Shown here one piece after another: positions 15,774-23,356 of a stretch of 24,142 nt of DNA. This DNA comes from JACQSU01 sp964359785 (GTDB taxonomy: Archaea; Nanobdellota; Nanobdellia; Woesearchaeales; JAGWAF01). Both the position numbers and the translations under genes were made by a program. The number at the start of each line of letters is the position of its first letter. The stretch's first letter is position 1. Location: NCBI GenBank assembly GCA_964359785.1, contig CAYHWL010000007.1, positions 1 to 24,142 on the forward strand, in the 5' to 3' direction. Below the pieces are notes generated by a model that did not search any database, was not told where the DNA came from, and saw only the letters and a program-made list of their open reading frames with translations.

Positions 15774-15838
15774 CCTTTGTGGATTTGTGGTGCATGGCGC
15801 TTTGCAGGTGACCAGTGCCCTTCAAGACCCCAGATAAC

Positions 15839-15847
15839 ATTTAAATA
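15839..15847 (+). promoter_or_regulatory. TATA box of thrS
   Basis: ATTTAAATA centred 26 nt before ATG 15869, so a leaderless transcript is expected. The 125-bp divergent spacer (15744-15868) otherwise shows no gene or RNA. Confidence 0.6.
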
Positions 15848-15868
15848 ACCACTATATAGCCATCCTTC

Positions 15869-17797
15869 ATGGCCGATATAACCATCACTTTTCCTGACAA
15901 GAAACAGTCCAAGTATCCAGTTGGCACATCAGGTCTGGAGATAGCCAAGTCTATCGGCCCAAGACTTGCCAAGGACGCTTTGGCGGTCAAAGTGAGCGGT
16001 ATTCTCCAAGACTTATCCACTCCAATCAATCAGGATTCGGATTTAGCTATCCTCACATGGTCCTCAAAAGAGGGGCAGGAAGTTTTCCGTCAATCGACAG
16101 CCCATATCTTCGCCTACGCCATCCAGGAGCTTTATCCAGACAGTAAAAACACGATCGGCCCAGCAGTTGACGAAGGCTTCTACTATGATTTTGACGATCT
16201 CAACATCACGGAGGCTGATTTTCCGAAGATCGAAGCCAAGATGAAGGAGATCATCGCAAAAGACATCCCCTTCCAAAAGCACACTATCACATTGACAGAA
16301 GTGAAAGCGAGATTCCCAAAGAATAATTATAAGATCGAGATGGCGACAGAATTTGAGAAGCAGGGCCCGCTGACTTCATACAGCATCGGTAGCGATTTCC
16401 AGGATCTTTGTCGTGGCCCTCACGTCCCAAGCACTGGCTATATCAAAGCCATCCATCTATTCTTGGTGGCTAAAGCCTATTGGCGTGGTGATGCCAAGAA
16501 CAAACAGCTCACAAGAGTCTATGGCATCAGCTTCCAGTCAGAAAAAGACCTCGCAACATATCTCAAACAAAAGGAAGAGGCAGAAAAACGCGATCACAAG
16601 AAGATTGGCATGGAGATGGGCATCTATATGCAGCATCCTTCTGTCGGCAAGGGTCAGCCTATCTGGCTTCCTAATGGCGCAGCCATAAGAAAGGCTTTGG
16701 AGAATTTCGCGGTCAAGATGGAAGAGGACGCGGGTTACATCAGGGTAGTCACCCCCATATTAGCAAAGGAAGAGCTATTCCTCCAATCTGGCCATCTGCC
16801 GCATTACGCGGATAGCATGTTCCCAAAGATGGAGATGGATGACGGCAGCTATATCCTAAAAGCCATGAACTGTCCTATGCATCACTTGATCTATGGGAAC
16901 AGGATTTACAGTTACAAAGAGCTTCCGATAAGGATCGCTGAATACGGGCTGTGCCACCGCAATGAACTCTCTGGCACTCTCTCAGGCCTTCTTAGAGTCC
17001 GGGCGATGGCCATGAACGACGCCCACATCTATTGCAGGAAAGACCAGATTGCCGATGAGATAAATGCCGTGATTGACTTGATAAAATCCTACTACAAGAC
17101 ATTCGGCTTCAAGGATTACTATTTCCGCCTGTCGCTTTGGGACCCGAAGAATCACGAGAAGTATATCAACGAACCGGAGAATTGGGAATACGCAGAGCAG
17201 ATCTTGAGGGATATCATCAAGAGATGCGGTGTACCCTATGTAGAGGTCACAAACGAGGCGGCTTTCTACGGTCCAAAGATAGATGTGCAGTTCAAGACAG
17301 TCACTGGGAGAGAGGAGACCATGTCAACTGTTCAATTGGATTTCGCGGCAAAAAAGCGCTTCAATCTCACATATGTGGACAAGGATGGCAGCAAGAATAA
17401 TGAGGTCTTTGTGGTTCACCGGGCGCCATTATCCACCCATGAGCGGATGATAGCCATGCTAATCGAGCATTACGCTGGCAAGTTCCCGCTTTGGCTCTCT
17501 CCAAGGCAGGTCAGGGTGCTGTCCATCTCGGAAAAGACAGAAGACTACGCAAAAGAGATAGTCGCTCTCCTCAAATCAAGAGACATCCATGCGGAATTGG
17601 ACGCGAGAGCTGAGACTATAAACAAGAAGATCAGGGAAGCGCAATTGGAGCAATGGAACTATATCTTGGTAGTTGGTGAGAAGGAGCAGCAAAATAAGTC
17701 TGTCAACGTCAGGACAAGGGACAACATAGTCCATGGCGAGTGGCCGCAACAGAAACTGATCGATTCACTTAGAGAAGAGATCGACAAGAAGCTCTAA
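15869..17797 (+). CDS. thrS: Threonine--tRNA ligase, bacterial type
   Basis: Charges tRNA-Thr with threonine in the cytoplasm. The 642-residue protein has the full bacterial layout: TGS domain (~1-62), editing/SAD domain (~75-230) with C181 and H185 in LCRGPHVP, class II catalytic core (~245-530) with zinc ligand C335 (MNCPMHH), H386 (NDAHIYC) and the His of VVHRAPL, motif 2 CHRNELSGTLSGLLRVR, and the anticodon-binding domain (~540-642). Most archaeal ThrRS carry a different, DTD-like editing domain, so this gene suggests bacterial acquisition. Two oddities: the first editing motif reads H79-x-x-x-Y83 rather than HxxxH or HxxxQ, and the usual FTQDDAH is A-M-N-D-A-H. It converges with the next minus-strand gene, with stops only two bases apart. 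Confidence 0.97.
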   Translation: MADITITFPDKKQSKYPVGTSGLEIAKSIGPRLAKDALAVKVSGILQDLSTPINQDSDLAILTWSSKEGQEVFRQSTAHIFAYAIQELYPDSKNTIGPAVDEGFYYDFDDLNITEADFPKIEAKMKEIIAKDIPFQKHTITLTEVKARFPKNNYKIEMATEFEKQGPLTSYSIGSDFQDLCRGPHVPSTGYIKAIHLFLVAKAYWRGDAKNKQLTRVYGISFQSEKDLATYLKQKEEAEKRDHKKIGMEMGIYMQHPSVGKGQPIWLPNGAAIRKALENFAVKMEEDAGYIRVVTPILAKEELFLQSGHLPHYADSMFPKMEMDDGSYILKAMNCPMHHLIYGNRIYSYKELPIRIAEYGLCHRNELSGTLSGLLRVRAMAMNDAHIYCRKDQIADEINAVIDLIKSYYKTFGFKDYYFRLSLWDPKNHEKYINEPENWEYAEQILRDIIKRCGVPYVEVTNEAAFYGPKIDVQFKTVTGREETMSTVQLDFAAKKRFNLTYVDKDGSKNNEVFVVHRAPLSTHERMIAMLIEHYAGKFPLWLSPRQVRVLSISEKTEDYAKEIVALLKSRDIHAELDARAETINKKIREAQLEQWNYILVVGEKEQQNKSVNVRTRDNIVHGEWPQQKLIDSLREEIDKKL

Positions 17798-17799
17798 AC

Positions 17800-18207
17800 C
17801 TATTCCCCCCATGCTAATTTTCCCCACATATACGGGAGCCATATCTGTCCAAATACTGGCACTAGGACAAGCAACGCCCACCATATGGGTTTTCCACGGG
17901 CCTCACACACTTTGACAGTCCATAAAATCGTGAATCCCACAAGGACTGCCGCGAATCCAACTCCAAAGATAGGGACGGGCACACCCACCACAAGAAGAAC
18001 AGGCCGCCAATCCATCTTGGCCATCTGGCTAAGCAAGTACAGGTTCCCGATAGGTATCCATGCAAGCCAAGCATCCTTTATGCCAAGTCTTCGCGCGGTT
18101 GCACAGAGTGCCAATGCAGCGTAGATGTATCCGACCAGAAAAGCCAAGACTAACAAGAATACAATCAACAATCCGAGTTGGATCATTGTTCCCACGAGAT
18201 CAGCCAT
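17800..18207 (-). CDS. Four-TM membrane protein, DUF5684-like, copy 2
   Basis: About four hydrophobic helices and a conserved A-W-L-A-W-I-P-I-G-N-L-Y-L-L motif between helices 1 and 2, then V-C-E-A-R-G-K-P-I-W-W-A-L-L. This pattern belongs to small DUF5684-like membrane proteins of unknown function. It is a paralogue of the next gene upstream (18261-18671), with identical central motif and the same K-V-C-E-A-R and W-G-x-L-A-W-G-E ends. The start at ATG 18207 (MADLVG) is preferred over GTG 18228, because a TATA-like box ATTAATAT (18231-18238) lies 27 nt upstream and a GGGGG sequence precedes it. The protein would sit in the cytoplasmic membrane. Function unknown. Confidence 0.85.
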   Translation of the reverse strand: MADLVGTMIQLGLLIVFLLVLAFLVGYIYAALALCATARRLGIKDAWLAWIPIGNLYLLSQMAKMDWRPVLLVVGVPVPIFGVGFAAVLVGFTILWTVKVCEARGKPIWWALLVLVPVFGQIWLPYMWGKLAWGE

Positions 18208-18230
18208 ACTATCCCCCGCGCAATCCACCT

Positions 18231-18238
18231 ATATTAAT
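18231..18238 (-). promoter_or_regulatory. TATA-like box of DUF5684-like copy 2
   Basis: ATTAATAT on the minus strand, centred 27 nt before ATG 18207, so this copy may be transcribed separately from its upstream paralogue. Confidence 0.4.
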
Positions 18239-18260
18239 CAATCGAAGAAAAGAAAAAGTT

Positions 18261-18671
18261 CTACTCGCCCCAGGCGAGTATTCCCCACATGACAAACATC
18301 CATATCCATCCAAAGAAGGGTATGAGCGTCAGCAATGCCCACCATCCAGGTCTGCGTCGTGCTTCACATACCTTGTATGTCCAAGCGATGACAAAGCCAA
18401 ATAGCGCAAGTGAGAATGCCCATCCGATGAATGGTATCCCCACTCCAAGTATGAGGAGTATCGGCCACCAATCCATCTTAGCCATCTGGCTCAACAGATA
18501 CACGTTTCCGACAGGGATCCATGCAAGCCATGCATCCTTGACTTTGAGCCTTTTTGCGGTGAACATCATCGTCAGTGCTACATAGACGTACGTCACCACG
18601 AATACTGCCAGGATGACAGCCATCATGGCGAAAAACACCCCTAGAATGCTTCCCATAAAATCCAATGCCAT
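18261..18671 (-). CDS. Four-TM membrane protein, DUF5684-like, copy 1
   Basis: Paralogue of the gene just downstream. About four hydrophobic helices, the shared W-L-A-W-I-P-V-G-N-V-Y-L-L-S-Q-M-A-K-M-D-W-W-P segment, K-V-C-E-A-R-R-R-P-G-W-W and an identical L-A-W-G-E end. Start ATG 18671 (MALDFMG) is chosen over an in-frame TTG at 18683, because GGAGG lies 5 nt upstream. It follows the tiny PLDc_N-like gene by 30 bp and is probably in its operon. Tandem paralogues with such a conserved core suggest a heteromeric membrane complex or dosage duplication. Function unknown. Confidence 0.87.
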   Translation of the reverse strand: MALDFMGSILGVFFAMMAVILAVFVVTYVYVALTMMFTAKRLKVKDAWLAWIPVGNVYLLSQMAKMDWWPILLILGVGIPFIGWAFSLALFGFVIAWTYKVCEARRRPGWWALLTLIPFFGWIWMFVMWGILAWGE

Positions 18672-18701
18672 TTTTTCCTCCAATGCTTATCAGCAAATGT
18701 C

Positions 18702-18869
18702 TTACTTCTTCTTGACCACTAGATAGTATACTATAGCTGTCAATATGCTCCCGATGACAGCGGCTATCGTCCACATGATCCTTCGTTCTTCTTTCATCTT
18801 CTTCTGGACGGTGAACACATCATATATGACCCATACAGCGGCCAAAACAGCGATTATTGCCCAATACAT
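18702..18869 (-). CDS. Small two-TM protein, PLDc_N-like (55 aa)
   Basis: Two hydrophobic helices (residues ~2-19 and ~32-50) separated by a charged loop (QKKMKEERR) and ending in V-V-K-K-K. The layout, with W at the start of helix 2 and I-V-Y-Y-L near the end, resembles stand-alone PLDc_N (phospholipase D-nuclease N-terminal) membrane anchors. Start ATG is preceded by GAGGTG and by a TATA-like AATAATAA (18891-18900) 27 nt away. It is packed between two other membrane genes on the same strand. Family assignment is tentative; the ORF itself is convincing. Confidence 0.7.
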   Translation of the reverse strand: MYWAIIAVLAAVWVIYDVFTVQKKMKEERRIMWTIAAVIGSILTAIVYYLVVKKK

Positions 18870-18890
18870 TTTCGCACCTCGTAGACTCGG

Positions 18891-18900
18891 TTATTATTCT
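18891..18900 (-). promoter_or_regulatory. TATA-like box of the PLDc_N-like gene
   Basis: AGAATAATAA on the minus strand, centred 27 nt before ATG 18869. Weaker than the other boxes in the window. Confidence 0.35.
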
Positions 18901-18924
18901 CACACGATTTCATAGCTTTATTAA

Positions 18925-19092
18925 TCATTCGGTGCGTCTGGCAAATCTAGGCATCGCCTTATACGCAAATAGCCCGATCACCACCACAACACCCCAAAAC
19001 ATCAAAGGGTCTATCTTCCCCAGAGCTAGAAGTGTCATATTGACAAGTAGCGCAAGGATTAGCGTGAGAGACGCATACTGGACTGTTCTCAT
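18925..19092 (-). CDS. Small two-TM protein coupled to the aminotransferase (55 aa)
   Basis: M-R-T-V-Q-Y then two hydrophobic helices (residues ~6-23 and ~30-46) and a basic end (K-A-M-P-R-F-A-R-R-T-E). Its ATG overlaps the stop codon of the aminotransferase as ATGA, and AGGAG lies 8 nt upstream, so it is translated from the same message. An in-frame ATG at 19098 is an alternative start. No family recognised. Overlap with an enzyme gene suggests co-expression, though a shared function is not shown. Confidence 0.7.
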   Translation of the reverse strand: MRTVQYASLTLILALLVNMTLLALGKIDPLMFWGVVVVIGLFAYKAMPRFARRTE

Positions 19093-20312
19093 TTGCATAT
19101 CTCCTGGGCAAACAATGTGATCCTTCGTGCCGCTTCCTTCAAATCATCTTCATCTTGGACTAGCGAGACCCGGACATAATGATCTTGCGAGTTCCAACCG
19201 CAAGTCTCCCTGCCAAATATCTTGCCAGGTATCAAGCCCACGGAATACTGGTGGTACAGTTGGTTGCAGAACCTTTCGCTATTGCCCCCTATCTTTTTGA
19301 GATCAAGATATTGGAACATCCCTCCATCGGCGGGGATGACTCCGATTTGTCTGCACTCGCGCAATTGGCTTGTGAACGCCTCTCTTTTCGAGACATATCT
19401 TTGGTGGAGCCACTCTCCGAAATTTTGGATCTCTCTTAGCCCGTACTTGACAGCTGATTGTCCTGCTACATTAGGGCAGGTATATTCATTGGCGCACATT
19501 CCACGGACATCTGAATAAAGAGATTTGTCACGGATGAGCCCGCATCCAGCGCGCAGTCCGCATATCGCAAGCGACTTGGAGAAGCTAAACAACGGTATGA
19601 GGTTGTCTTGCTTGTGTTCCGCGATCAAACCCCAGATCTCCCTTTGGAGTTCCATGGGGGCATATCGCTGGTAAGCAAGGTCAAGGATGACTCCTATCCC
19701 GTCTTTGGTTGCGCTTTCAAGTATTAACTCCAGATCTTCTCTCCTTGCGCATTCCCCACTTGGATTGTTTGGCCAATTCAGGATTATCGCTTTGGTATCG
19801 ATAGCATCTTTATTGTATAATGACTTCCTCTTCATATTGATTACTTTGGTGGGATCCATCTTGCAGTTTTCACCGCATGGCGCGATGTCATACGGCAATC
19901 CAAGGGCCGCTATCTCTTCGACATATCCCGACCAGGTAGGTTCTGCGAGTGTCACAAAACCGTCTTTGCCGCATAATCCCTTCAACAGATGTCCTATCAG
20001 CGGCCTTGTGCCTTCTGTGGCTATCACTTCACTTGATTCACAGTCTATTCCGCCTTCTCGTCTAAGCATCTCACAGATCGCTTCTCTAAGATCCAATCTG
20101 CCTTCAGGCTCTGAATACCTGCATGGTTGACGTTCCGATTCAAGCCGCATACCCTTCGCCACAGATGCAGGTGACGCCTCATTTGGCTGTCCGATTGTGA
20201 GATCTATTATGGGATATTCAGGGTTGTGATCCTCCTCCTTTAGGTGCCTGGAGAACACATGTATCCTGTTCTCGGGTACTGGATACCGATTCATGCTCCG
20301 TTTCAATGCCAT
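19089..20312 (-). CDS. PLP-dependent aminotransferase, class I/II (AspC/AlaT-like fold)
   Basis: Transfers an amino group between an amino acid and a 2-oxoacid. Hallmarks in the 407 residues are Y/E-rich S-E-P-E-G-R-L-D-L-R, N183 in N-N-P-S-G, D211-L-A-Y214, the PLP lysine K246 in S-F-S-K-S-L-A, R254 in G-L-R-A-G, and a C-terminal Y-V-R-V-S-L whose Arg would bind the substrate carboxylate. These define fold-type I, class I/II. The substrate cannot be read from the sequence. It sits 42 bp downstream of metK on the same strand, so a role linked to methionine or sulfur amino acids is possible but weak. A TTAATAAT box (20334-20341) lies 26 nt before the ATG, supporting this start. Confidence 0.9.
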   Translation of the reverse strand: MALKRSMNRYPVPENRIHVFSRHLKEEDHNPEYPIIDLTIGQPNEASPASVAKGMRLESERQPCRYSEPEGRLDLREAICEMLRREGGIDCESSEVIATEGTRPLIGHLLKGLCGKDGFVTLAEPTWSGYVEEIAALGLPYDIAPCGENCKMDPTKVINMKRKSLYNKDAIDTKAIILNWPNNPSGECARREDLELILESATKDGIGVILDLAYQRYAPMELQREIWGLIAEHKQDNLIPLFSFSKSLAICGLRAGCGLIRDKSLYSDVRGMCANEYTCPNVAGQSAVKYGLREIQNFGEWLHQRYVSKREAFTSQLRECRQIGVIPADGGMFQYLDLKKIGGNSERFCNQLYHQYSVGLIPGKIFGRETCGWNSQDHYVRVSLVQDEDDLKEAARRITLFAQEICK

Positions 20313-20333
20313 TTAGGCTTATAATGGGGGGAG

Positions 20334-20341
20334 ATTATTAA
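20334..20341 (-). promoter_or_regulatory. TATA-like box of the aminotransferase
   Basis: TTAATAAT on the minus strand centred 26 nt before ATG 20312. TATATA next to it (20342-20348) is an alternative. The gene may also be read through from metK. Confidence 0.4.
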
Positions 20342-20354
20342 GTATATAGGCTGA

Positions 20355-21491
20355 CTAAACCTTCTTCTTTGCCTCTTCCCTCAATAACTCCGCCTTGTCT
20401 GTCTTCTCCCATGGGAACTCCTCGCGTCCGAAATGCCCATAACTTGCCGTCTGGCGATAGATCGGTCTTTTGAGCCCCAAAGTTTCGATCATCTGCTTGG
20501 GCTTGAGCGCGAAGTGTTTCCTGACTAACCCCTCGATCCTTGCCTCTGCAATCGTATTGGTGCCAAAGCAGTTGACATAAAGACTGCATGGCTCTGCGAC
20601 TCCTATCGCATAGGAGAGTTGCACCTCACATCTCTTCGCAAGCCCAGCCGCGACTATATTCTTGGCGGCATACCTTGCCGCATACGCCGCTGATCTATCT
20701 ACTTTCGAGGCGTCCTTTCCGCTAAATGCCCCGCCTCCATGCCGGCCCATACCGCCATAGGTATCGACGATGATCTTCCTTCCGGTCAATCCGGCATCTG
20801 CGACAGGCCCTCCGATGATGAATGTCCCGGCAGGATTCACCATAAACTTAGTTGTGCCATCCACTAGATCCCCAAGCACTGGCTTGATGCATTTTTCCAT
20901 GACATCTTTGCGAAGGACATCAAGGTCAATCGGGTCATGCTGTGTTGATATGACAACATTTGTCACGCGTTTGGGCATGCCGTCATCATATTCCACCGTG
21001 ACTTGGCTTTTGGCATCAGGTCGCAGATAAGATAGCTCTCCCGTGGTTCTCAGATCCTTTAATCTCAATAGCAGTTTGTGGCTTGCCATTATAGCCAAGG
21101 GCATCAGTTCTGGCGTCTCGTCCGTGGCGTAGCCAAACATCATCCCTTGGTCACCTGCGCCTTGCTCTTCTCCCCCAAATACTCCGCTTGCGATCTCCGG
21201 CCATTGTTCCCCGATCAGGCAATGCACTTGGCACTGGTCGTTGAATCTATGCTCTTCCTTAAATCCGATGTCGCGTATGACTTGCCGTACAAGGTTCAGG
21301 TAATCGATATTTGCTTTGGTGGTTATCTCGCCACTCAAGACGACGGTATTCTTGTTCACCAATACATCAACACCGCATCTGGAATCTGGATCCTGTCGTA
21401 ATGCCTCATCGACGATCGCATCCGAGATGATATCCGCGATCTTATCTGGGTGTCCTTGCGCCACGCTCTCGCTTGTGAATTGGTAAGCCAT
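20355..21491 (-). CDS. metK: S-adenosylmethionine synthetase, bacterial type
   Basis: Makes S-adenosylmethionine from ATP and methionine. The 378-residue protein has G-H-P-D-K at residues 13-17, G-A-G-D-Q-G at 111-116, the G-G-G-A-F-S-G-K-D loop, and E-V-Q-L-S-Y-A-I-G-V, all typical of MetK. Length matches the bacterial enzyme (E. coli 384). Classical archaeal MAT is a different, highly diverged family, so this looks like a bacterial import. Start at 21491 (MAYQFTSES) is chosen over a TTG at 21524 because GGAGG is 7 nt upstream and the longer form lacks homology at its end. A TATA box at 21542-21549 gives a leader of about 30 nt. No SAM riboswitch is visible. Confidence 0.96.
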   Translation of the reverse strand: MAYQFTSESVAQGHPDKIADIISDAIVDEALRQDPDSRCGVDVLVNKNTVVLSGEITTKANIDYLNLVRQVIRDIGFKEEHRFNDQCQVHCLIGEQWPEIASGVFGGEEQGAGDQGMMFGYATDETPELMPLAIMASHKLLLRLKDLRTTGELSYLRPDAKSQVTVEYDDGMPKRVTNVVISTQHDPIDLDVLRKDVMEKCIKPVLGDLVDGTTKFMVNPAGTFIIGGPVADAGLTGRKIIVDTYGGMGRHGGGAFSGKDASKVDRSAAYAARYAAKNIVAAGLAKRCEVQLSYAIGVAEPCSLYVNCFGTNTIAEARIEGLVRKHFALKPKQMIETLGLKRPIYRQTASYGHFGREEFPWEKTDKAELLREEAKKKV

Positions 21492-21541
21492 GATAATCCC
21501 TCCGCCAAACTTATAGTTCAGCAAAACATCCCCCTCGGCCG

Positions 21542-21549
21542 CATATAAG
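21542..21549 (-). promoter_or_regulatory. TATA box of metK
   Basis: CTTATATG on the minus strand. It predicts transcription start near 21520 and a short leader with a GGAGG site. Confidence 0.45.
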
Positions 21550-21604
21550 AAATATCACAGGTCAAATCTTGATTTTTGGAAGAATCACCTAATAAATAGT
21601 TCCA

Positions 21605-22111
21605 CTATTCAATGCTTCTTCTGTATGCACGACATCTTGCTGCATTGTATTGCGCCAGTCTCTCAAGAGAATCATCGACCTTAGCCTCTAGAAGGTTATT
21701 CTCTTGGCTCTGGATTTCACCTTGACTCTGATGGTTATAAGCTAGTTGCTTCGCGTCTGATAGTGCCTCATTCGATTGGAATTTTATGTAATGCAGCATC
21801 ACGGCTGACGTCACAATGCCAAAGAGCCCAACACCTTGAGAGATCGGATCATTTCCATAAATACCATATAATAATGAATTCAATTCGCCGAACAATCCAA
21901 TGCACACAGTCGCCAGCCTCATCTTGTTCAGTGTTCCGGGCACATATTGCTGCACTTGAGCATCCCCTATACACCCATACCTCCCGCATCCGCCATTGTA
22001 TTCAGTGCACTCTTTATGATGCGGCGTCTCACATCTTGGGCATCTCTCGACAATGCCTTCGAGACTCGATGTGCCGCAGACTGGACATCTTGGCGTTGGG
22101 AGGTCTTCCAT
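21605..22111 (-). CDS. Prokaryotic RING-finger (Prok-RING_1-like) two-TM protein (168 aa)
   Basis: N-terminal zinc-binding region: C-x2-C, then C-P-R-C, H-H-K-E-C, and G-G-C-G-R-Y-G-C (residues ~9-47), the layout of the prokaryotic RING-finger family 1. Two hydrophobic helices follow (~63-85 and ~88-110), then a Gln/Glu-rich, probably coiled C-terminal tail. In archaea such fingers occur in membrane proteins proposed to bind proteins or participate in ubiquitin-like or quality-control pathways, but function is unproven. A TATA-like TTTTTATC (22134-22141) lies 26 nt before the ATG, so the mRNA is probably leaderless. It is divergent from another zinc-finger two-TM gene. Confidence 0.87.
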   Translation of the reverse strand: MEDLPTPRCPVCGTSSLEGIVERCPRCETPHHKECTEYNGGCGRYGCIGDAQVQQYVPGTLNKMRLATVCIGLFGELNSLLYGIYGNDPISQGVGLFGIVTSAVMLHYIKFQSNEALSDAKQLAYNHQSQGEIQSQENNLLEAKVDDSLERLAQYNAARCRAYRRSIE

Positions 22112-22133
22112 CTCGATACAAATCTACAACAAG

Positions 22134-22141
22134 ATAAAAAC
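22134..22141 (-). promoter_or_regulatory. TATA box of the RING-finger gene
   Basis: TTTTTATC on the minus strand, centred 26 nt before ATG 22111. It lies 9 bp from the TATA box of the divergent gene. Confidence 0.5.
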
Positions 22142-22150
22142 TTGTGCATA

Positions 22151-22158
22151 CTTATTAA
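22151..22158 (+). promoter_or_regulatory. TATA box of the zinc-ribbon two-TM gene
   Basis: CTTATTAA centred 26 nt before ATG 22181. It forms a compact back-to-back promoter with the box at 22134-22141. Confidence 0.5.
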
Positions 22159-22180
22159 CCTCTGCAGCTTATATTCCTCT

Positions 22181-22549
22181 ATGTCATACCATCAACCTCT
22201 AAATCACTGCGATCTATGCGATAAACTAGGATCAGACGCTTGTGGCAGTTGTGTTCACTCAAAGACTCCGAATTATATTGGTTTTAGCCAATCCACTATG
22301 AACAATGACAGCAGTCTAGAACGCACTCTGGGTAGCAACGAACTGACAAGACATGCGTCATCTGCGTTCTTTGGAGCCGTAGCCGCCGGTGTTTCCTACA
22401 CTCTTGTCTCCTGGGCAATCCCGACAGAGGGGGAATTCTTTACGCATCTAAAAGATGTTTCATTAGAAAAACTAGCCATCTCAAGCCTCGGTTGCATCCT
22501 AGCTTACTACATCGTGTATAAAGAGCTTCAGACTGGGTCAACAAAGTAA
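22181..22549 (+). CDS. Small zinc-ribbon two-TM membrane protein (122 aa)
   Basis: Four cysteines, C10-x2-C13 and C21-x2-C24, make a likely N-terminal zinc ribbon (H-C-D-L-C-D-K, A-C-G-S-C-V-H). Two hydrophobic helices follow at about 61-81 and 98-116, separated by an acidic loop, with a short K-E-L-Q end. Family not recognised. The start at 22181 (MSYHQPL) is chosen over longer in-frame starts from 21947, because it matches the TATA box and the longer versions overlap the divergent RING gene. Its arrangement (finger plus two helices) mirrors the neighbouring RING protein, so the two may act together; that is inference. Confidence 0.8.
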   Translation: MSYHQPLNHCDLCDKLGSDACGSCVHSKTPNYIGFSQSTMNNDSSLERTLGSNELTRHASSAFFGAVAAGVSYTLVSWAIPTEGEFFTHLKDVSLEKLAISSLGCILAYYIVYKELQTGSTK

Positions 22550-22576
22550 GCATATCCATAAGTCGACCACCGAAAT

Positions 22577-22583
22577 GTTAATC
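22577..22583 (+). promoter_or_regulatory. TATA-like box of the lipoprotein gene
   Basis: GTTAATC centred 27 nt before ATG 22607. A weak match, accepted because of its spacing. Confidence 0.3.
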
Positions 22584-22606
22584 AATTCAGATGTTTCAAG
22601 AAACCC

Positions 22607-23212
22607 ATGCAAAAATGGATTCCCGCGCTAATTCTCCTAGCCGTGTTAGGGGCATGCACTACCCAGACCCAGCAGCCAAAATGTGATGCATCTCAAGTTC
22701 TTGTTGGAAGTATATGTTGTTTTGATGATGACAAGGATCTGATATGCGATCAGGAAGGACAATCGATTAACATCAGCAGGCGTTATTCAAGCCCATCAAG
22801 GATATTCTCCGCGGAGTACCCAAAAGGATGGGAGGTTTTTGATGATCCTGCGAAGAAATTTGTCAGATTCGCTCGCAATGGGTCAAAAAATGACACTCCC
22901 GCTGCGATATACATATTTGGTTTTCCCGCAAAGACTATGACTTTCGAAGAGTTGCGCGAAAGTGTGCGGGCTGGCGCATTAGAAGAGACTGCGTCAAAAA
23001 TAGAGGATGAGCAAGACGGAGAATATGACGGTCAAAAAGCGTACTTTGTGGAGTATACCTTTGGCGATGATATCAGGCTCAAGAGCAAAGATGTGGCGGT
23101 CTTGAAGGAAGGAGAATACTACTACCAAGTCACATATACGACATCTGAATCAGATTTTGATGCTTATCTTGGGGAATTCGAGTCTACATTTGACAGCATC
23201 CAGATCAAGTGA
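22607..23212 (+). CDS. Lipoprotein with Cys-Cys-Asp-rich motif and PsbP-like domain (201 aa)
   Basis: Signal peptide (1-16) ending in a lipobox L-G-A-C17, so the protein is probably lipid-anchored outside. Residues ~26-48 hold C-D-A-S...C-C-F-D-D-D-K-D-L-I-C-D, an Asp-rich Cys cluster like those seen in other DPANN surface proteins and reminiscent of calcium-binding type-3 repeats. From ~60 on, S-R-I-F-S-A-E-Y-P-K-G-W-E-V, K-F-V-R-F and the C-terminal F-D-A-Y-L-G-E-F-E-S-T-F-D-S-I fit the PsbP/MOG1-like fold (an anti-parallel sheet domain common in uncharacterised lipoproteins). Exact function unknown. It stands alone between two short membrane genes. Confidence 0.85.
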   Translation: MQKWIPALILLAVLGACTTQTQQPKCDASQVLVGSICCFDDDKDLICDQEGQSINISRRYSSPSRIFSAEYPKGWEVFDDPAKKFVRFARNGSKNDTPAAIYIFGFPAKTMTFEELRESVRAGALEETASKIEDEQDGEYDGQKAYFVEYTFGDDIRLKSKDVAVLKEGEYYYQVTYTTSESDFDAYLGEFESTFDSIQIK

Positions 23213-23301
23213 TGGTCAGGTTCCATGTGATCCATCATTGCTTACAAGGAATGTAAGTGAATTCAAAAGAGTCCCAGGGCTTCGTGTTGAGTCTTACTAT
23301 A

Positions 23302-23352
23302 TCAAATCACATTAATAATCGGAACTTGAGATCCAATCAAAATGTGATTTGA
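23302..23352. repeat. Inverted repeat 1 (12-bp perfect arms)
   Basis: Arms TCAAATCACATT (23302-23313) and AATGTGATTTGA (23341-23352). Spacer 27 nt. AAATCAC/GTGATTT cores are 40 bp apart. Lies in the 241-bp spacer before the 159-aa membrane protein gene; no ORF is seen there. Confidence 0.7.
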
Positions 23353-23356
23353 TTAT

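Noticed and set aside
15744..15868. tRNA or small RNA in the spacer between the dsbA-like gene and thrS
   Set aside because: No cloverleaf arms or T-loop consensus are seen; the spacer is explained by the two divergent TATA boxes.
21492..21604. SAM riboswitch upstream of metK
   Set aside because: The leader is too short (about 30 nt) and has none of the expected paired core; only a TATA box and ribosome site are seen.
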